From contig NZ_JWJD01000001.1 of assembly GCF_000820505.1 (NCBI RefSeq), positions 761,811 to 825,810 of the forward strand: a stretch of 64,000 bases of DNA, written 5' to 3'. Positions 8,389-17,153 of this stretch are shown in pieces. The DNA comes from Geoalkalibacter ferrihydriticus DSM 17813. GTDB taxonomy: Bacteria > Desulfobacterota > Desulfuromonadia > Desulfuromonadales > Geoalkalibacteraceae. A program made the position numbers and the translations under genes. Position 1 is the stretch's first letter. Each line of letters begins with the position of its first letter. The notes beneath the pieces are model-generated. The model did no database searches. It was not told the DNA's origin and saw only the letters and a program-made list of their open reading frames with translations.

Positions 8389-10497
8389 ATGGATAAAAAG
8401 TATTTCGTCATTTTTACCCGCGAGGTTAAGGAGCATCTGAATGTGCTGCGCCAGGGCTTCCTCAATCTTGAGGAGGGCGCGGCGCGGCCAGAACAGGTGC
8501 ATGCCTTGCTGCGCAGCGCCCATACCCTCAAGGGCGCGGCGCGCATGCTCGGTTTTGGCGACATAAGCCGCCTGGCCCACAGCCTGGAAGACACTCTCAA
8601 GGAGCTTGAGGACGGCACGCGTGTCTGCGACGCCGCCCTGGCCGACCTGCTGCTGCTGGCTACCGATGCGCTTGAAGCTCTGGCCGCCCAGGCGGTGGGC
8701 GGTGCCGTCGCGGATTTCGATCTCGACCTCCTGATAGCCGGGCTGCGCGCCGGGGAGGTGCCCGCCGCGCCCCACCGCTTACCGGGGCCCCAGGCGGCAC
8801 AAGAAGAAATGCCCGGACGCGGCGATGACAGTGTCAGGGTTGGCGTCGCACACCTTGACCGGCTGGTCAATCTCGTCGGCGAAAGCGCCCTGGCCGCCGG
8901 GCATTTGCAGCAGTGCGACACCCGCCTCCAGGGACTGGAGCGCGATCTGGAAGCGTTTCTCGGAGGTCTGCGGCGCGAGGAGAATTATCGCAAACTCAGC
9001 GCCATTCTTGGGCGCATGCAGGACATGCGGCGGCAACTGGAAAAAGACCTTGTCGCCTTTCATCTGAGCAGCGAATTGCTTACCCAGGAGGCCGAGGGTC
9101 TGCGCATGGTGCCCCTGGCACTTCTGGTCGAGGATTTGCGCCGGGTGGTGCGCGATCTGGCCCGCGAGCAAGGCAAAGACCTCCGCTTTCGGGTCAGCGG
9201 TGAAGAGGTTGCCATCGATCGCCTGTTGTGGGAAACCCTGCGCCCGGCGCTGATTCATATGTTGCGCAACGCCGTCGATCACGGCATCGAAAGCCCCTCC
9301 GAGAGACGCAAGGCCGGAAAGAGGGCAGGCGGCGAGGTGACCCTGAGCGCTCATTACGAGCGCAGCGGGGTATGCATCAGCCTTACCGATGATGGGCGCG
9401 GCATCGATCCCGCCGAGGTGCGTCGCACAGCGCTGGCCCAGGGCGTGATCGAGGCCGAAGAGGCGGCGGCCCTCAGCGACCAGGAGGCGGTTTATCTGGT
9501 TCTGCGCCCCGGATTTTCCACGCGGACCGATCTGAGCGACGTTTCGGGGCGGGGTATCGGCATGGATGTCGTGCGCGCGGGTATGGAGCAGATCAAAGGC
9601 AATCTGGCGATCCATTCGCAACCGGGAATCGGCACCGAAATCCGCCTGGACATGCCTCTGACCCTGGCGCGACTCGCCGGGCTGATCGTGCGCTGCGAAG
9701 GCGAGCGTTATGTGCTGCCCCTGCAATATGTGAACGCCGTGCTGCATTTGCGTGAAACGGATGTCGTCACCCAGGGGGGGCGCGAGTTGGTGCGCATCGC
9801 GGACCAGACCCGCCCTCTTTTCGCCCTGCGCGACCTGCTCGGACTCGCGTCGCGGCAGCTCGTCGATGCGCGCCGCATCCCCGCGGTGGAACTGCGTCAC
9901 CAGGAACGGCAAGCCGTGTGGGCCGTCAGTGAGATCCTCGGCATGCAGGAGGTCGTGGTCAAGAGTCTCGGCCCGCAGTTGCGCTCCGTGCCCGGGTATG
10001 CGGGGGCCGCGCTGCTCGGCGACGGATTGCCGGCGCTGATTCTCTCGGTGCCCGACCTTTTCGCGCGCCGCCGGCCGGCCGCCGCCCCGCATGTGCGCGC
10101 CGACCTGGAGGCCGCCCGGGCGCGCAAACGGCGTGGCCGGGTGTTGGTGGTGGATGACTCCATCACCACCCGTACCATGGAAAAAAACATCCTCGAAACC
10201 CAGGGTTATCAGGTCGAGGTCGCCGTGTCCGGCGAAGAAGCCCTGAGCATTCTCGCCGCACGCAACTTCGACCTGATCGTCACCGACATCGAAATGCCCG
10301 GTATCGACGGTTTTGAACTCACCCGGCAACTGCGCGCCGGCGACGAACAAAGCGAGGTACCCGTGATCATCGTCACCTCGCGCGCCACCGACGAAGACAA
10401 ACGACGCGGCATCGACGTCGGCGCCCAGGCCTATATCGTCAAAGGCAGCTTTGACCAGGGCAAGCTGGTGGATGCGGTGGAGACACTGATCGGCTAA
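8389..10497 (+). CDS. cheA: Hybrid chemotaxis histidine kinase CheA with C-terminal receiver
   Basis: A 702-residue kinase. The HPt domain has RSAHTLKGAA with phospho-accepting H45. Only a short linker follows, so the CheY-binding P2 domain appears to be absent. Then come dimerisation (LDRLVNLVGES), the ATPase domain with N box RNAVDHGIE, DDGRGID, RPGFST and SGRGIGMDVV, a CheW-like regulatory domain, and a receiver from about 580 with VVDDS and the phospho-Asp in LIVTDIEMPG. A fused receiver and the lack of P2 suggest phosphate passes within or between CheA chains, with the receiver as sink or output; no separate cheY lies in this operon. It starts 17 bases after the mcp gene. Confidence 0.94.
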   Translation: MDKKYFVIFTREVKEHLNVLRQGFLNLEEGAARPEQVHALLRSAHTLKGAARMLGFGDISRLAHSLEDTLKELEDGTRVCDAALADLLLLATDALEALAAQAVGGAVADFDLDLLIAGLRAGEVPAAPHRLPGPQAAQEEMPGRGDDSVRVGVAHLDRLVNLVGESALAAGHLQQCDTRLQGLERDLEAFLGGLRREENYRKLSAILGRMQDMRRQLEKDLVAFHLSSELLTQEAEGLRMVPLALLVEDLRRVVRDLAREQGKDLRFRVSGEEVAIDRLLWETLRPALIHMLRNAVDHGIESPSERRKAGKRAGGEVTLSAHYERSGVCISLTDDGRGIDPAEVRRTALAQGVIEAEEAAALSDQEAVYLVLRPGFSTRTDLSDVSGRGIGMDVVRAGMEQIKGNLAIHSQPGIGTEIRLDMPLTLARLAGLIVRCEGERYVLPLQYVNAVLHLRETDVVTQGGRELVRIADQTRPLFALRDLLGLASRQLVDARRIPAVELRHQERQAVWAVSEILGMQEVVVKSLGPQLRSVPGYAGAALLGDGLPALILSVPDLFARRRPAAAPHVRADLEAARARKRRGRVLVVDDSITTRTMEKNILETQGYQVEVAVSGEEALSILAARNFDLIVTDIEMPGIDGFELTRQLRAGDEQSEVPVIIVTSRATDEDKRRGIDVGAQAYIVKGSFDQGKLVDAVETLIG

Positions 10498-10570
10498 AGG
10501 CTGTCCGTGGTTCGTGGTCCGGTGGCAAACCATTTGATTTTTTCGGGATATGGAACACAATTGTCACTGA

Positions 10571-10682
10571 CAACTGACAACTGACAACTGACAACTGACA
10601 ACTGACAACTGACAACTGACAACTGACAACTGACAACTGACAACTGACAACTGACAACTGACAACTGACAACTGACAACTGA
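10571..10682. repeat. Perfect heptanucleotide tandem array, 16 copies of CAACTGA
   Basis: Sixteen uninterrupted copies of CAACTGA fill the gap between cheA and cheB and end three bases before the cheB ATG. The array replaces any Shine-Dalgarno sequence at that start. Because 7 is not a multiple of 3, a change in copy number would alter spacing to upstream elements. It is too short and spacer-free to be a CRISPR. Confidence 0.97.
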
Positions 10683-10685
10683 CGA

Positions 10686-11729
10686 ATGCCGAAAGACAAA
10701 ATAAACATCCTCATCGCCGACGACTCCCTACTGACCCGTGTCGTTTTGCGTGACATTCTTCAGCGCGATCCCGACATCCGCGTGGTGGGCGAGGCGCGCG
10801 ACGGGCGCGAGGCTCTGGATGCCGTGCTGCGCCTCAAGCCCGATCTGGTCATCATGGATGTCGTCATGCCGGTCATGGACGGCATCGCCGCCGTCAAGGA
10901 AATCATGGCGCGCCGGCCGACGCCGATCCTGGTCCTCTCGGCCAACGTGCGCCCCGGTGACGCCCGCGGCGCCTTCAATGCCATCACCCTGGGCGCTCTC
11001 GATGTCATGGAAAAGCCCCGCGGCGCGGTTCAGGAAGTGTTCGCGCCCCTGGCGCAGCGGCTTATCGACAAGGTCAAAGTGTTGGCCTGCTTGCCCGTGC
11101 GCCTCATTCCCGCTTCCAGCTCCTCCCGCGCGCCCTCCCGTGCCGTTGAGGCGCAGCGGCGCTCAATTCTCGCCATAGGCGCCTCCACCGGCGGTCCCAA
11201 GGCAGTGCTCAGCCTGTTGCGGCAGTTGCCGCCCGACACCCGCGCACGAATGCTTGTGGTTCAGCATATCGCCCAGGGCTTTGCCGAAGGCTTTGCGCAA
11301 TGGCTCGAACGCGAAACGCCTTTTCCGGTACGCACCGCCGCCGATGGCGACGCCCTGCGCCCCGGGCTGGTCCTGGTGGCGCCCAGCGATCGTCACATGG
11401 AAGTGCGCGCTGATCGCATCCGCCTGACCGACGGGCTGCCGGTCAACAGTTGTCGGCCCTCTGTCGACCTGCTGTTCACTTCTCTCGCCCATCAGACGCC
11501 GCGCGAGGTGGCCGCCGTGCTGCTCACCGGGATGGGCCGCGACGGCGCCGAAGGTCTCGCTGCCCTGCGGCTGGCGGGCGCGGCCACGCTGGTTCAGGAT
11601 GAGGCGAGCTGCGTGGTCTTTGGCATGCCGCGCGCCGCCATCGATCTCGACGCCGCCCAGCAGGTGCTGCCCCTCGATGAAATCCCCCGTATGCTCGCGC
11701 GGATTCTGGACCGCACCGAGCGTTTGTGA
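10686..11729 (+). CDS. cheB: Chemotaxis response regulator protein-glutamate methylesterase
   Basis: The 347-residue protein has a receiver with ADDS at 11-14 and phospho-Asp D58 in LVIMDVVMPVMDG, a linker, and the methylesterase domain with the catalytic triad S167 (GASTGGPKA), H194 (VVQHIAQGF) and D286 (TGMGRDGAEG). It removes receptor methyl groups and is activated by CheA. The ATG at 10686 has no recognisable ribosome-binding site because a heptamer array lies immediately upstream. Translation may depend on coupling to cheA or on a leader formed by the repeat. It is the last gene of che operon 1. Confidence 0.95.
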   Translation: MPKDKINILIADDSLLTRVVLRDILQRDPDIRVVGEARDGREALDAVLRLKPDLVIMDVVMPVMDGIAAVKEIMARRPTPILVLSANVRPGDARGAFNAITLGALDVMEKPRGAVQEVFAPLAQRLIDKVKVLACLPVRLIPASSSSRAPSRAVEAQRRSILAIGASTGGPKAVLSLLRQLPPDTRARMLVVQHIAQGFAEGFAQWLERETPFPVRTAADGDALRPGLVLVAPSDRHMEVRADRIRLTDGLPVNSCRPSVDLLFTSLAHQTPREVAAVLLTGMGRDGAEGLAALRLAGAATLVQDEASCVVFGMPRAAIDLDAAQQVLPLDEIPRMLARILDRTERL

Positions 11730-11794
11730 TAAGTTCCCAGAACAATTCACGATAAGCTTTTTCACCGCTGAGCGCGCAAAGGAGCCCCACTTCC

Positions 11795-13240
11795 ATGAGC
11801 ATCCGCCTCTTCAACACCCTCACCGGCCGTAAGGAAGATTTTCAGCCCCTTGATCCCGGCAAGGTCAGGATGTATGTCTGCGGCGTCACCACCTACGATT
11901 ACTGCCACATGGGCCACGCCCGGGCCAATATCGTTTTCGACATCGTCTATCGCTACTTCCGCTATCGCGGCTTCGATGTGACCTACGTGCGCAACTACAC
12001 CGACGTTGACGACAAGATCATCCAGCGCGCCAACGAGCGCGGCATCCCCAGCCACGAACTTGCCGAGCAATTCATCCGCGCCTTCGACGAAGACATGGCC
12101 GCGCTGGGTCTTGATCTGCCAACATCTCAGCCCAAGGCCACCGAGCACATCGGCGACATCATCGCCCTCGTCGAACGCCTTATCGAGCGCGGCATGGCCT
12201 ATGCGGCGGGCGGCGACGTGTATTTCAGCGTTGAGAAATTTCCCACCTACCTCAAGCTTTCCAAGCGCAATCTCGATGAAATGCAGGCCGGCGCCCGCAT
12301 CGCGCCCGGCGAGCACAAGCGCCATCCCATGGATTTCGCTTTGTGGAAGGCCGCCAAGCCCGGCGAGCCGGCCTGGGATTCACCCTGGGGCCCGGGCCGT
12401 CCCGGCTGGCACATCGAATGTTCGGCCATGAGCATGGCCTTTCTCGGTGAATCCTTCGATATTCACGGCGGCGGCAAGGATCTGATCTTTCCCCACCACG
12501 ACAACGAAATCGCCCAGAGCGAGGCCGCGACGGGCAAGCCCTTCGCCAAGTACTGGATGCACAACGGCTTCGTCAACGTCAACCAAGAGAAGATGAGCAA
12601 ATCCCTGGGCAATTTCTTTACCATCCGCACCATCCTCGAGAAGTTCGACCCCGAGGTGGTGCGCTTCTTCATCCTCACCGCCCATTACCGCTCGCCCATC
12701 GATTTTTCCGATCAGAACCTCAAAGAAGCGCGCGCCGGGCTGACCCGCTTTTACGAGGCCCTGCAGGCCGCGGCCGAGCTGCTTGCCGATTTGCTGGCAA
12801 GCGAAGCCGCCTCCAATGAAGGCGCCCAGCTTGAAGAGCGTTTTCGCGCGGCCATGGACGACGATTTCAACTCCGCCCAGGCCATCGGCCATCTCTTTGA
12901 CGCAGTGCGTTCTCTCAACCGTCTTCTGGGCGAAAAAAAGCTGCGTAAGAGCCCGGAAAAATTGGCCGCCTTGCGTGACTTGCACGACGCACTCCTGCGC
13001 CTCGGCGCGGTTCTCGGGCTCTTCACGTCCGATCCGGCTGCCTGGCTGCGTCGCCGTAATCTCGACGGCCTCAAAGAATTGGGCCTCAGCCCCGCCGAGA
13101 TTGAAGCGCGTATCGCTGAACGCCTTGAAGCCCGCGCCGCCAAGGATTTTGTCCGCGCCGACCAGGTTCGTGACGAGCTGGCCGCCCAGGGCGTGCAGCT
13201 CCTCGACAGTCCCCAGGGCACCATCTGGAAGGTGGAGTAG
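11795..13240 (+). CDS. cysS: Cysteine--tRNA ligase
   Basis: The 481-residue class I synthetase has the zinc ligand C29 in YVCGVTTYD, the HIGH-type HMGH at 38-41, WHIECSAM with further zinc ligands, [13 protein letters not shown], and KMSKS at 266-270. The C-terminal DALR/anticodon-binding region ends at [20 protein letters not shown]. Length fits monomeric bacterial CysRS. AAGGAG lies nine bases before the ATG. It comes about 65 bases after cheB. In related genomes cysS often sits close to ispDF (established knowledge), so the glnS-che block may have been inserted between them here; this is inference. Confidence 0.97.
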   Translation: MSIRLFNTLTGRKEDFQPLDPGKVRMYVCGVTTYDYCHMGHARANIVFDIVYRYFRYRGFDVTYVRNYTDVDDKIIQRANERGIPSHELAEQFIRAFDEDMAALGLDLPTSQPKATEHIGDIIALVERLIERGMAYAAGGDVYFSVEKFPTYLKLSKRNLDEMQAGARIAPGEHKRHPMDFALWKAAKPGEPAWDSPWGPGRPGWHIECSAMSMAFLGESFDIHGGGKDLIFPHHDNEIAQSEAATGKPFAKYWMHNGFVNVNQEKMSKSLGNFFTIRTILEKFDPEVVRFFILTAHYRSPIDFSDQNLKEARAGLTRFYEALQAAAELLADLLASEAASNEGAQLEERFRAAMDDDFNSAQAIGHLFDAVRSLNRLLGEKKLRKSPEKLAALRDLHDALLRLGAVLGLFTSDPAAWLRRRNLDGLKELGLSPAEIEARIAERLEARAAKDFVRADQVRDELAAQGVQLLDSPQGTIWKVE

Positions 13241-13337
13241 GACGATGAACCGCTATGAAGAAGATTGCCTGCGGCTTATAGAGGTTCCTTGAGTCTCTGG
13301 TGTCCCCTATGTCCTATGTTTTTTACAGGAGCTACCC

Positions 13338-13748
13338 ATGACCACCAAAAAAATCAGTCATGTCGGCATTGCCGTCAAAAGCCTCGATGCCGCCGTGCCC
13401 CTCTACCGAGACGTGCTCGGCATGGAATTCGAGGGCACCGAAGTCGTCGCCGAGCAAAAGGTTAAGGTCGCCTTCTTTGTTTCCGGTGAAAGCCGCATCG
13501 AGCTGCTTGAAGCGACCAGCCCCGACTCGCCCGTGGCCAAATTCATTGAAAAAAACGGCGAAGGTGTACACCATCTCGCCTACGAAGTCGATGATTTAAA
13601 AGCCACCCTTGCCCGGCTTCAGACTCAGGGAGTGCGTCTCATCGACAGTGAACCGCGCCGCGGCGCCCATGGCACTGCCATCGCTTTTCTGCACCCCAAG
13701 GCCACCGGCGGGGTGCTCACTGAATTATGCCAGCCCGCGCAAGGCTGA
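13338..13748 (+). CDS. mce: Methylmalonyl-CoA epimerase (VOC superfamily)
   Basis: The 136-residue protein is two VOC beta-alpha-beta modules, with the candidate metal ligands H8 (ISHVGIAV), H78/H79 (GVHHLAYEV) and E129 (VLTELCQP), and the AVPLYRDVLGMEF segment typical of the epimerase. It interconverts the methylmalonyl-CoA epimers in the propionate/methylmalonyl-CoA route. The mutase is not in the window. ACAGGAG lies nine bases upstream of the ATG. Another glyoxalase-family enzyme is possible but less likely given the close match in length and motif. Confidence 0.9.
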   Translation: MTTKKISHVGIAVKSLDAAVPLYRDVLGMEFEGTEVVAEQKVKVAFFVSGESRIELLEATSPDSPVAKFIEKNGEGVHHLAYEVDDLKATLARLQTQGVRLIDSEPRRGAHGTAIAFLHPKATGGVLTELCQPAQG

Positions 13749-14107
13749 GAAAAAATCAAAACAAACAATGTTTTTGACAGGGAAGGACTGTTTCTGGCAG
13801 GTTAACCTACCGAAAGAACTGAATTGTTTTTTTAGGTTGACACCTGTCGCGAAATAAAAGAATCTAGATTGGCCTGTTTTTAAAACGCTACACCAAAATT
13901 TGTGTTGCTTGACATGTGTGTCATGCCCGGTAAACTGTTCCTCGTTTGATTGGGTAACTCGCGTTTTGCCGGGTGAGATCCAAGGGTGGTGGCGCGAAAC
14001 GCAGCGACGATCCTTGGTTTGGGAGGGAGTATGAACCGTCGGCGCTCCGGATGCACGCCAGGGTCCGGGAGCCAGGCAGCCGTCGCAAACCCATCCCGGA
14101 GGTTCCC
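13749..14107. other. Intergenic region before the exported thioredoxin-like gene
   Basis: There is no gene in this stretch of 359 bases. It holds three TTGACA hexamers (13774, 13837, 13909). Only the last has an acceptable -10 partner (TAAACT at 13931, 16-base spacing). A 10-base palindrome AGGTTAACCT lies at 13799-13808 with a relaxed copy AGGTTGACACCT at 13834-13845, possibly operators. From 13981 the sequence can fold (CCAAGG at 13981-13986 with CCTTGG at 14012-14017), so the leader of the next gene may be structured. I could not match it to a known riboswitch. Confidence 0.4.
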
Positions 14108-14617
14108 ATGAAAAAAGTTATTTCGCGCGTTCTCGTTTTCCTGCTCGCTCTGCTGGTGTTTTCGGTCCTGCCCGTCGCGGCGCTTGAGCGTGGCGACCAG
14201 GCTCCCGATTTCACCCTGAAGAATCTCGACGACCGCGAAGTCAGCCTGTCCGACTACCGCGGCCGCATTGTGTTGCTCAAGCTGGCCACCACCTGGTGTC
14301 CAACCTGCAAGCAGCAGACCGACGATATCCTGCGCGTGGGCGAGTTGCTGGCCGAGCACGAGGTGGTTGTTCTTGAAGTCTTTGTCCAGGACTCCGAACG
14401 CATGGTGCGGCGCTATCTGCGCGGCAAGACTTTTCCCATGACGTTCGAGGCGCTCATGGACAATGGGCGCGCTCACCGCGCCTACAATGTTTATCTGATC
14501 CCGCGCATGCTGATTCTCGACCGCGATCACCGCGTCTACCACGATGGCGGGCAGCTTTTCGAGGAAGACCTGCGGCGTCTGGTCAAGGAAGTCGCCGCTT
14601 TGCCCGCGGGCGAATAG
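14108..14617 (+). CDS. Exported thioredoxin-like (TlpA/AhpC-TSA type) protein
   Basis: The 169-residue protein has an N-terminal signal (MKKVISRVLVFLLALLVFSV, likely cleavage after PVAA) and then a thioredoxin fold: GDQAPDFTLKNLDDREVSLSDYRG, the redox motif CPTC at 64-67 in TTWCPTCKQQ, and a cis-Pro region at YLIPRMLILDRD. It probably works in the periplasm as a thiol-disulfide reductase, for example in cytochrome maturation or disulfide repair. CPTC is not the canonical ResA/TlpA CxPC order, so redox partners cannot be inferred. GGAGG lies five bases before the ATG. The frame is open for another 135 bases upstream, but the signal peptide fixes the start. Confidence 0.85.
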   Translation: MKKVISRVLVFLLALLVFSVLPVAALERGDQAPDFTLKNLDDREVSLSDYRGRIVLLKLATTWCPTCKQQTDDILRVGELLAEHEVVVLEVFVQDSERMVRRYLRGKTFPMTFEALMDNGRAHRAYNVYLIPRMLILDRDHRVYHDGGQLFEEDLRRLVKEVAALPAGE

Positions 14618-14645
14618 GGCCGACGCACCCGTCGCCCCGGTTTTT
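14617..14645 (+). terminator. Probable intrinsic terminator after the thioredoxin-like gene
   Basis: CGACG pairs with CGTCG, extended by GGG with CCC around a bulged C, around a CACC loop. It is followed by CGGTTTTTA. The stem is modest. Confidence 0.45.
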
Positions 14646-14803
14646 ACGGCCTGTTGCCGACTGTGGCGTAGCGTCTACACCTGTTGCAAATGCTCAACAG
14701 CCGCAGCCTCGCGGTGTTTGGATGGAGGGCCGGGTCGGCAAAAAAAACGGCAGTTTTTCGGCTGGTTAGTCGGATTAAAATTTTTATGGCTCCGGTTGAA
14801 TGT

Positions 14804-14819
14804 TGGCATCTGAATTGCT
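14804..14819 (+). promoter_or_regulatory. Sigma54 (RpoN) -24/-12 promoter
   Basis: TGGCATCTGAATTGCT matches TGGCAC-N5-TTGCW with the exact spacing between the GG and GC dinucleotides. It lies about 90 bases before the small lipoprotein gene and would transcribe it, and perhaps the porin-like gene after it. No enhancer-binding site was identified. Confidence 0.65.
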
Positions 14820-14906
14820 GTAAGGTGAAAAGGTGTTGATTTTTGTCGACAAATCCGGATAAAACTTCAGAGCAAGAACTGAATTGATGGGAAAGGAGGT
14901 GACAAG

Positions 14907-15050
14907 ATGAAAAAGCTCATGACCCTGATCATGGCGTCCATGATCGCTGTGTCCTTCGCGGCCTGCGCCCCGATGAAGACCGACGAACAAGTTCGCGTCA
15001 AGTGCCCCGCCTGCGGGTACGAGTTCGAAGCCCCCAAGCACCACAACTAA
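14907..15050 (+). CDS. Small (47 aa) lipoprotein with a CPxC zinc-ribbon-like knuckle
   Basis: This short gene encodes MKKLMTLIMASMIAVSFAAC followed by 27 residues. The lipobox SFAAC puts the lipidated cysteine at residue 20. The mature part contains C33-P-A-C36-G-Y-E-F, a CxxC knuckle like half of a zinc ribbon or rubredoxin site, and ends in KHHN. Start evidence is excellent: AAGGAGGTGA four bases before the ATG. Two cysteines and a terminal His pair could bind one metal ion or form a disulfide. I do not recognise a family. It lies between a sigma54-type promoter and the porin-like gene. Confidence 0.85.
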   Translation: MKKLMTLIMASMIAVSFAACAPMKTDEQVRVKCPACGYEFEAPKHHN

Positions 15051-15142
15051 ACCGATCATGTCGGCCGCGCCATACACACTTGAAGGGCGGCCCGCAGTGA
15101 TCCACCCCAACAGATTGTTTTATTTGCATTCAGGAGGCCAAA

Positions 15143-16498
15143 GTGAGTAAGAGCGTTAAGACTTTCATAGCCGTGGCTGCGATGCTGGCTGTTGCCGCAC
15201 CCGCCATGGCCGATTTCAAGTTCAGCGGTGAATTCCGCGTGCAGGGGAACCACTATACGTCCGCTCATATGGGTGAGCAGGATGCCCGCAGCCACAACAT
15301 CATTCAACAGCGTTTCCGTCCCAAACTCGACTACCGCGTCAACGATCTGATCAGCCTGACCTACTTCGCCGAGGTCGACACGGTGTGGGGTGAGACCCTT
15401 GCAACTGGTCGCGACGGCCGCGTCGGTTCCGACGGCTACAACGTCCAGACCAAGAATCTCTATGCCGACATCAAGATCCCCCAGATCGACAGCAACTTTC
15501 GCCTCGGTCTGCAGGGTCTGCGCGACTCCTTCAGCGGCGTGGTGTTCTTTGATGACATGGCTGCCGCCAATCTGACCGGCAAGCTTCCCATGAACATCGA
15601 CTATCAGTTGTTCTACTCCAAGTGGGACACCAATGCTTACGCAGGCAGGGATCGCGTTGGTCTGCGCACGGAGTACAAAGATACCGACTTCTACGGTGTC
15701 GACGTATCTCATCGCTACGGCGATTTCGCTAAAGCCGGCGTCGCGGTGTACTACCTGGACAACAAGAGCATGTTTGATGTCGATAACGTGCCCGCTGGTG
15801 GCGAGGGCCTGAACCTCGACGCCGAAATGTGGTGGGCCGGTCTCTATGGCGACTATCGCTTCGCCAACTTGGCCTTCCAGGGCTTTGCTCTCTACCAGTT
15901 CGGTGAAGTTCTGGACAATGCCCCCACCAACACCTATGTCGACAGCGAAGCTTGGGCCGCCAGCGCCAAAGCCTCCATGATTCTGCCCAACGGCGATATC
16001 GGCCTGCGCTACATCTGGTTCAGCGCCGACGACAGCGAAACGGATGCCGATCGTTTCTACCTCTCCCAGGGCAACTATGAGTTCACCGACGAGAACCTCA
16101 TGATCTTCCTCGTCGACAAGTGGGTCAACAACGAAGGCAAAAACCGCCGCGCCATCACTGACGCTGTGGAAGCCGGCTACGGTCTGCATGCCCTCGTTGC
16201 CAGCGGCAACTTCCGCAACCTGCCCATGAACACCTACGTCAACCTCGGCGCCGGTGCCTTCTTCGTGTCCGACAAGAACCCCGACGGCGGCGATTTTGGT
16301 CCCGTGAACCGCACCCTCGGCTATGAAATCGCAGCGCGCATCGGCAAAGTGTTCGCCGACAAGTTCGACGTCAGCCTGCGCGGCGCTTATGCCTTCCTTG
16401 ACGATTTCTATGATGATGCCGACGAAGATCGCTTTAATAACAATAATGACGCCAACGACGTCTACTCTGTCGCTCTGATGGCCCGTATTCCTTTCTAA
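15143..16498 (+). CDS. Outer-membrane beta-barrel (porin-like) protein
   Basis: The 451-residue protein has a signal peptide ending AAPAMA-DFKFSGEFRVQG, then alternating amphipathic strands rich in aromatic residues (for example YFAEVDTVWG, YQLFYSKWDT, VDVSHRYGDFAK), and a C-terminal strand VYSVALMARIPF that ends in Phe as expected for BAM recognition. It is probably a trimeric-porin-type or putative outer-membrane channel with unknown solute. The start is GTG at 15143 with AGGAGG five bases upstream. It is 92 bases after the small lipoprotein gene with no terminator between, and ends at a strong terminator, so the two probably form one transcription unit. Confidence 0.85.
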   Translation: MSKSVKTFIAVAAMLAVAAPAMADFKFSGEFRVQGNHYTSAHMGEQDARSHNIIQQRFRPKLDYRVNDLISLTYFAEVDTVWGETLATGRDGRVGSDGYNVQTKNLYADIKIPQIDSNFRLGLQGLRDSFSGVVFFDDMAAANLTGKLPMNIDYQLFYSKWDTNAYAGRDRVGLRTEYKDTDFYGVDVSHRYGDFAKAGVAVYYLDNKSMFDVDNVPAGGEGLNLDAEMWWAGLYGDYRFANLAFQGFALYQFGEVLDNAPTNTYVDSEAWAASAKASMILPNGDIGLRYIWFSADDSETDADRFYLSQGNYEFTDENLMIFLVDKWVNNEGKNRRAITDAVEAGYGLHALVASGNFRNLPMNTYVNLGAGAFFVSDKNPDGGDFGPVNRTLGYEIAARIGKVFADKFDVSLRGAYAFLDDFYDDADEDRFNNNNDANDVYSVALMARIPF

Positions 16499-16545
16499 GG
16501 ATCAGCCAAGCGTCAAACGATTTTCTGAATTCTGATCGACTTTTC

Positions 16546-16573
16546 GGCCGGGCCCTGTGCCCGGCCTTTTTTT
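16546..16573 (+). terminator. Intrinsic terminator of the porin-like gene
   Basis: GGCCGGGC pairs perfectly with GCCCGGCC around CCTGT and is followed by seven T. Confidence 0.93.
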
Positions 16574-16887
16574 GCCCTCCTGCCATGGGGACGCTGTTTA
16601 CATGTTGACCTATCCGGGTGAGGTTTCCGCCTGCACGATCACTCATCCATTTCCTTATTGCAATTTCAGTAAAAACCACCTTCAAATTCAGGTTTTTCCT
16701 GATAGGCAAGACGCTGGAAAAAAGAGTATTGTCTCCAACGTTGCACGGCAACTGATCGATCTCGGCGTCGGAGGGGGCGCCTGAAGGTCTCGCGTGTGAA
16801 GGAGGGGGCCGGTTTTTGTCGGCCGGAAAAATTTGCCGTGTTTGATTTGGGTCCGGACGATGAAATTCGTCCGGACCGTTTTTTTTT
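16574..16887 (+). ncRNA. Candidate non-coding transcript ending at an orphan terminator
   Basis: No convincing coding frame lies between the porin terminator and a second strong terminator: GGTCCGGACGA at 16850-16860 pairs with TCGTCCGGACC at 16867-16877, followed by GTTTTTTTTT. A terminator with no gene before it implies a short RNA made from somewhere in this interval. A smaller hairpin (GCCGG with CCGGC) lies near 16808-16825. I see no match to tmRNA, 6S, SRP or RNase P signatures; the 5' end is unknown, so only the 3' end is well supported. Confidence 0.4.
16850..16887 (+). terminator. Strong orphan intrinsic terminator
   Basis: An 11-bp perfect stem (GGTCCGGACGA / TCGTCCGGACC) with a six-base loop, then G and nine T. 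No open reading frame ends just upstream. Confidence 0.85.
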
Positions 16888-16991
16888 CAGCGGATTCCGT
16901 CTGATTGCTTGTGCAAGGGGAATGTGTTACTTTAGCCAGGTTCATGCTCGGTCTGTTCCTTGTGTCGGCAGGTATTGATTAATTGATGGCG

Positions 16992-17104
16992 TCGCAAAAA
17001 GGTCGCCCTACGGCGTTACGGTGTTTTTTCAGGACCTCGACATACCTGATGTATGCCTTCGCCCCTGAAAAAACACCAAGCCTTGTAGGACGAAATTTTT
17101 GCTT
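16992..17104. repeat. Palindromic element of about 113 bp with 40-base imperfect arms
   Basis: The arms run from CGCAAAAAGGTCG inward to GGTGTTTTTTCAGG (17020-17033), and back out from CCTGAAAAAACACC (17064-17077) to AAATTTTTGC. The inner 14 bases are a perfect inverted repeat and the outer 26 are imperfect. A small dyad, CATAC/GTATG, sits at the centre. This is the shape of a REP/MITE-like dispersed element. It sits between the orphan terminator and the TTG start at 17154. Confidence 0.7.
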
Positions 17105-17153
17105 AGCCATTCTCTGAGTTTCTGCGAGTGCATCATTAATTGGAGGAAAAATT

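Noticed and set aside
10571..10682. CRISPR array
   Set aside because: The units are 7 bases with no spacers; a simple tandem repeat.
13245..13292. Tiny ORF MNRYEEDCLRLIEVP after cysS
   Set aside because: It has a GGTGGAGTAGGACG leader that resembles a ribosome-binding site, but only 15 codons and no recognisable feature; it may be a remnant.
13300..13322. Short heptamer-like repeat TGTCCCCTATGTCCTATG before mce
   Set aside because: Only about two imperfect units; too little to call a third type of array near a start codon.
13978..14107. Cyclic-dinucleotide (GEMM) riboswitch before the thioredoxin-like gene
   Set aside because: A stem is possible and CGCAAACC occurs, but the conserved GEMM core is not present in the right order.
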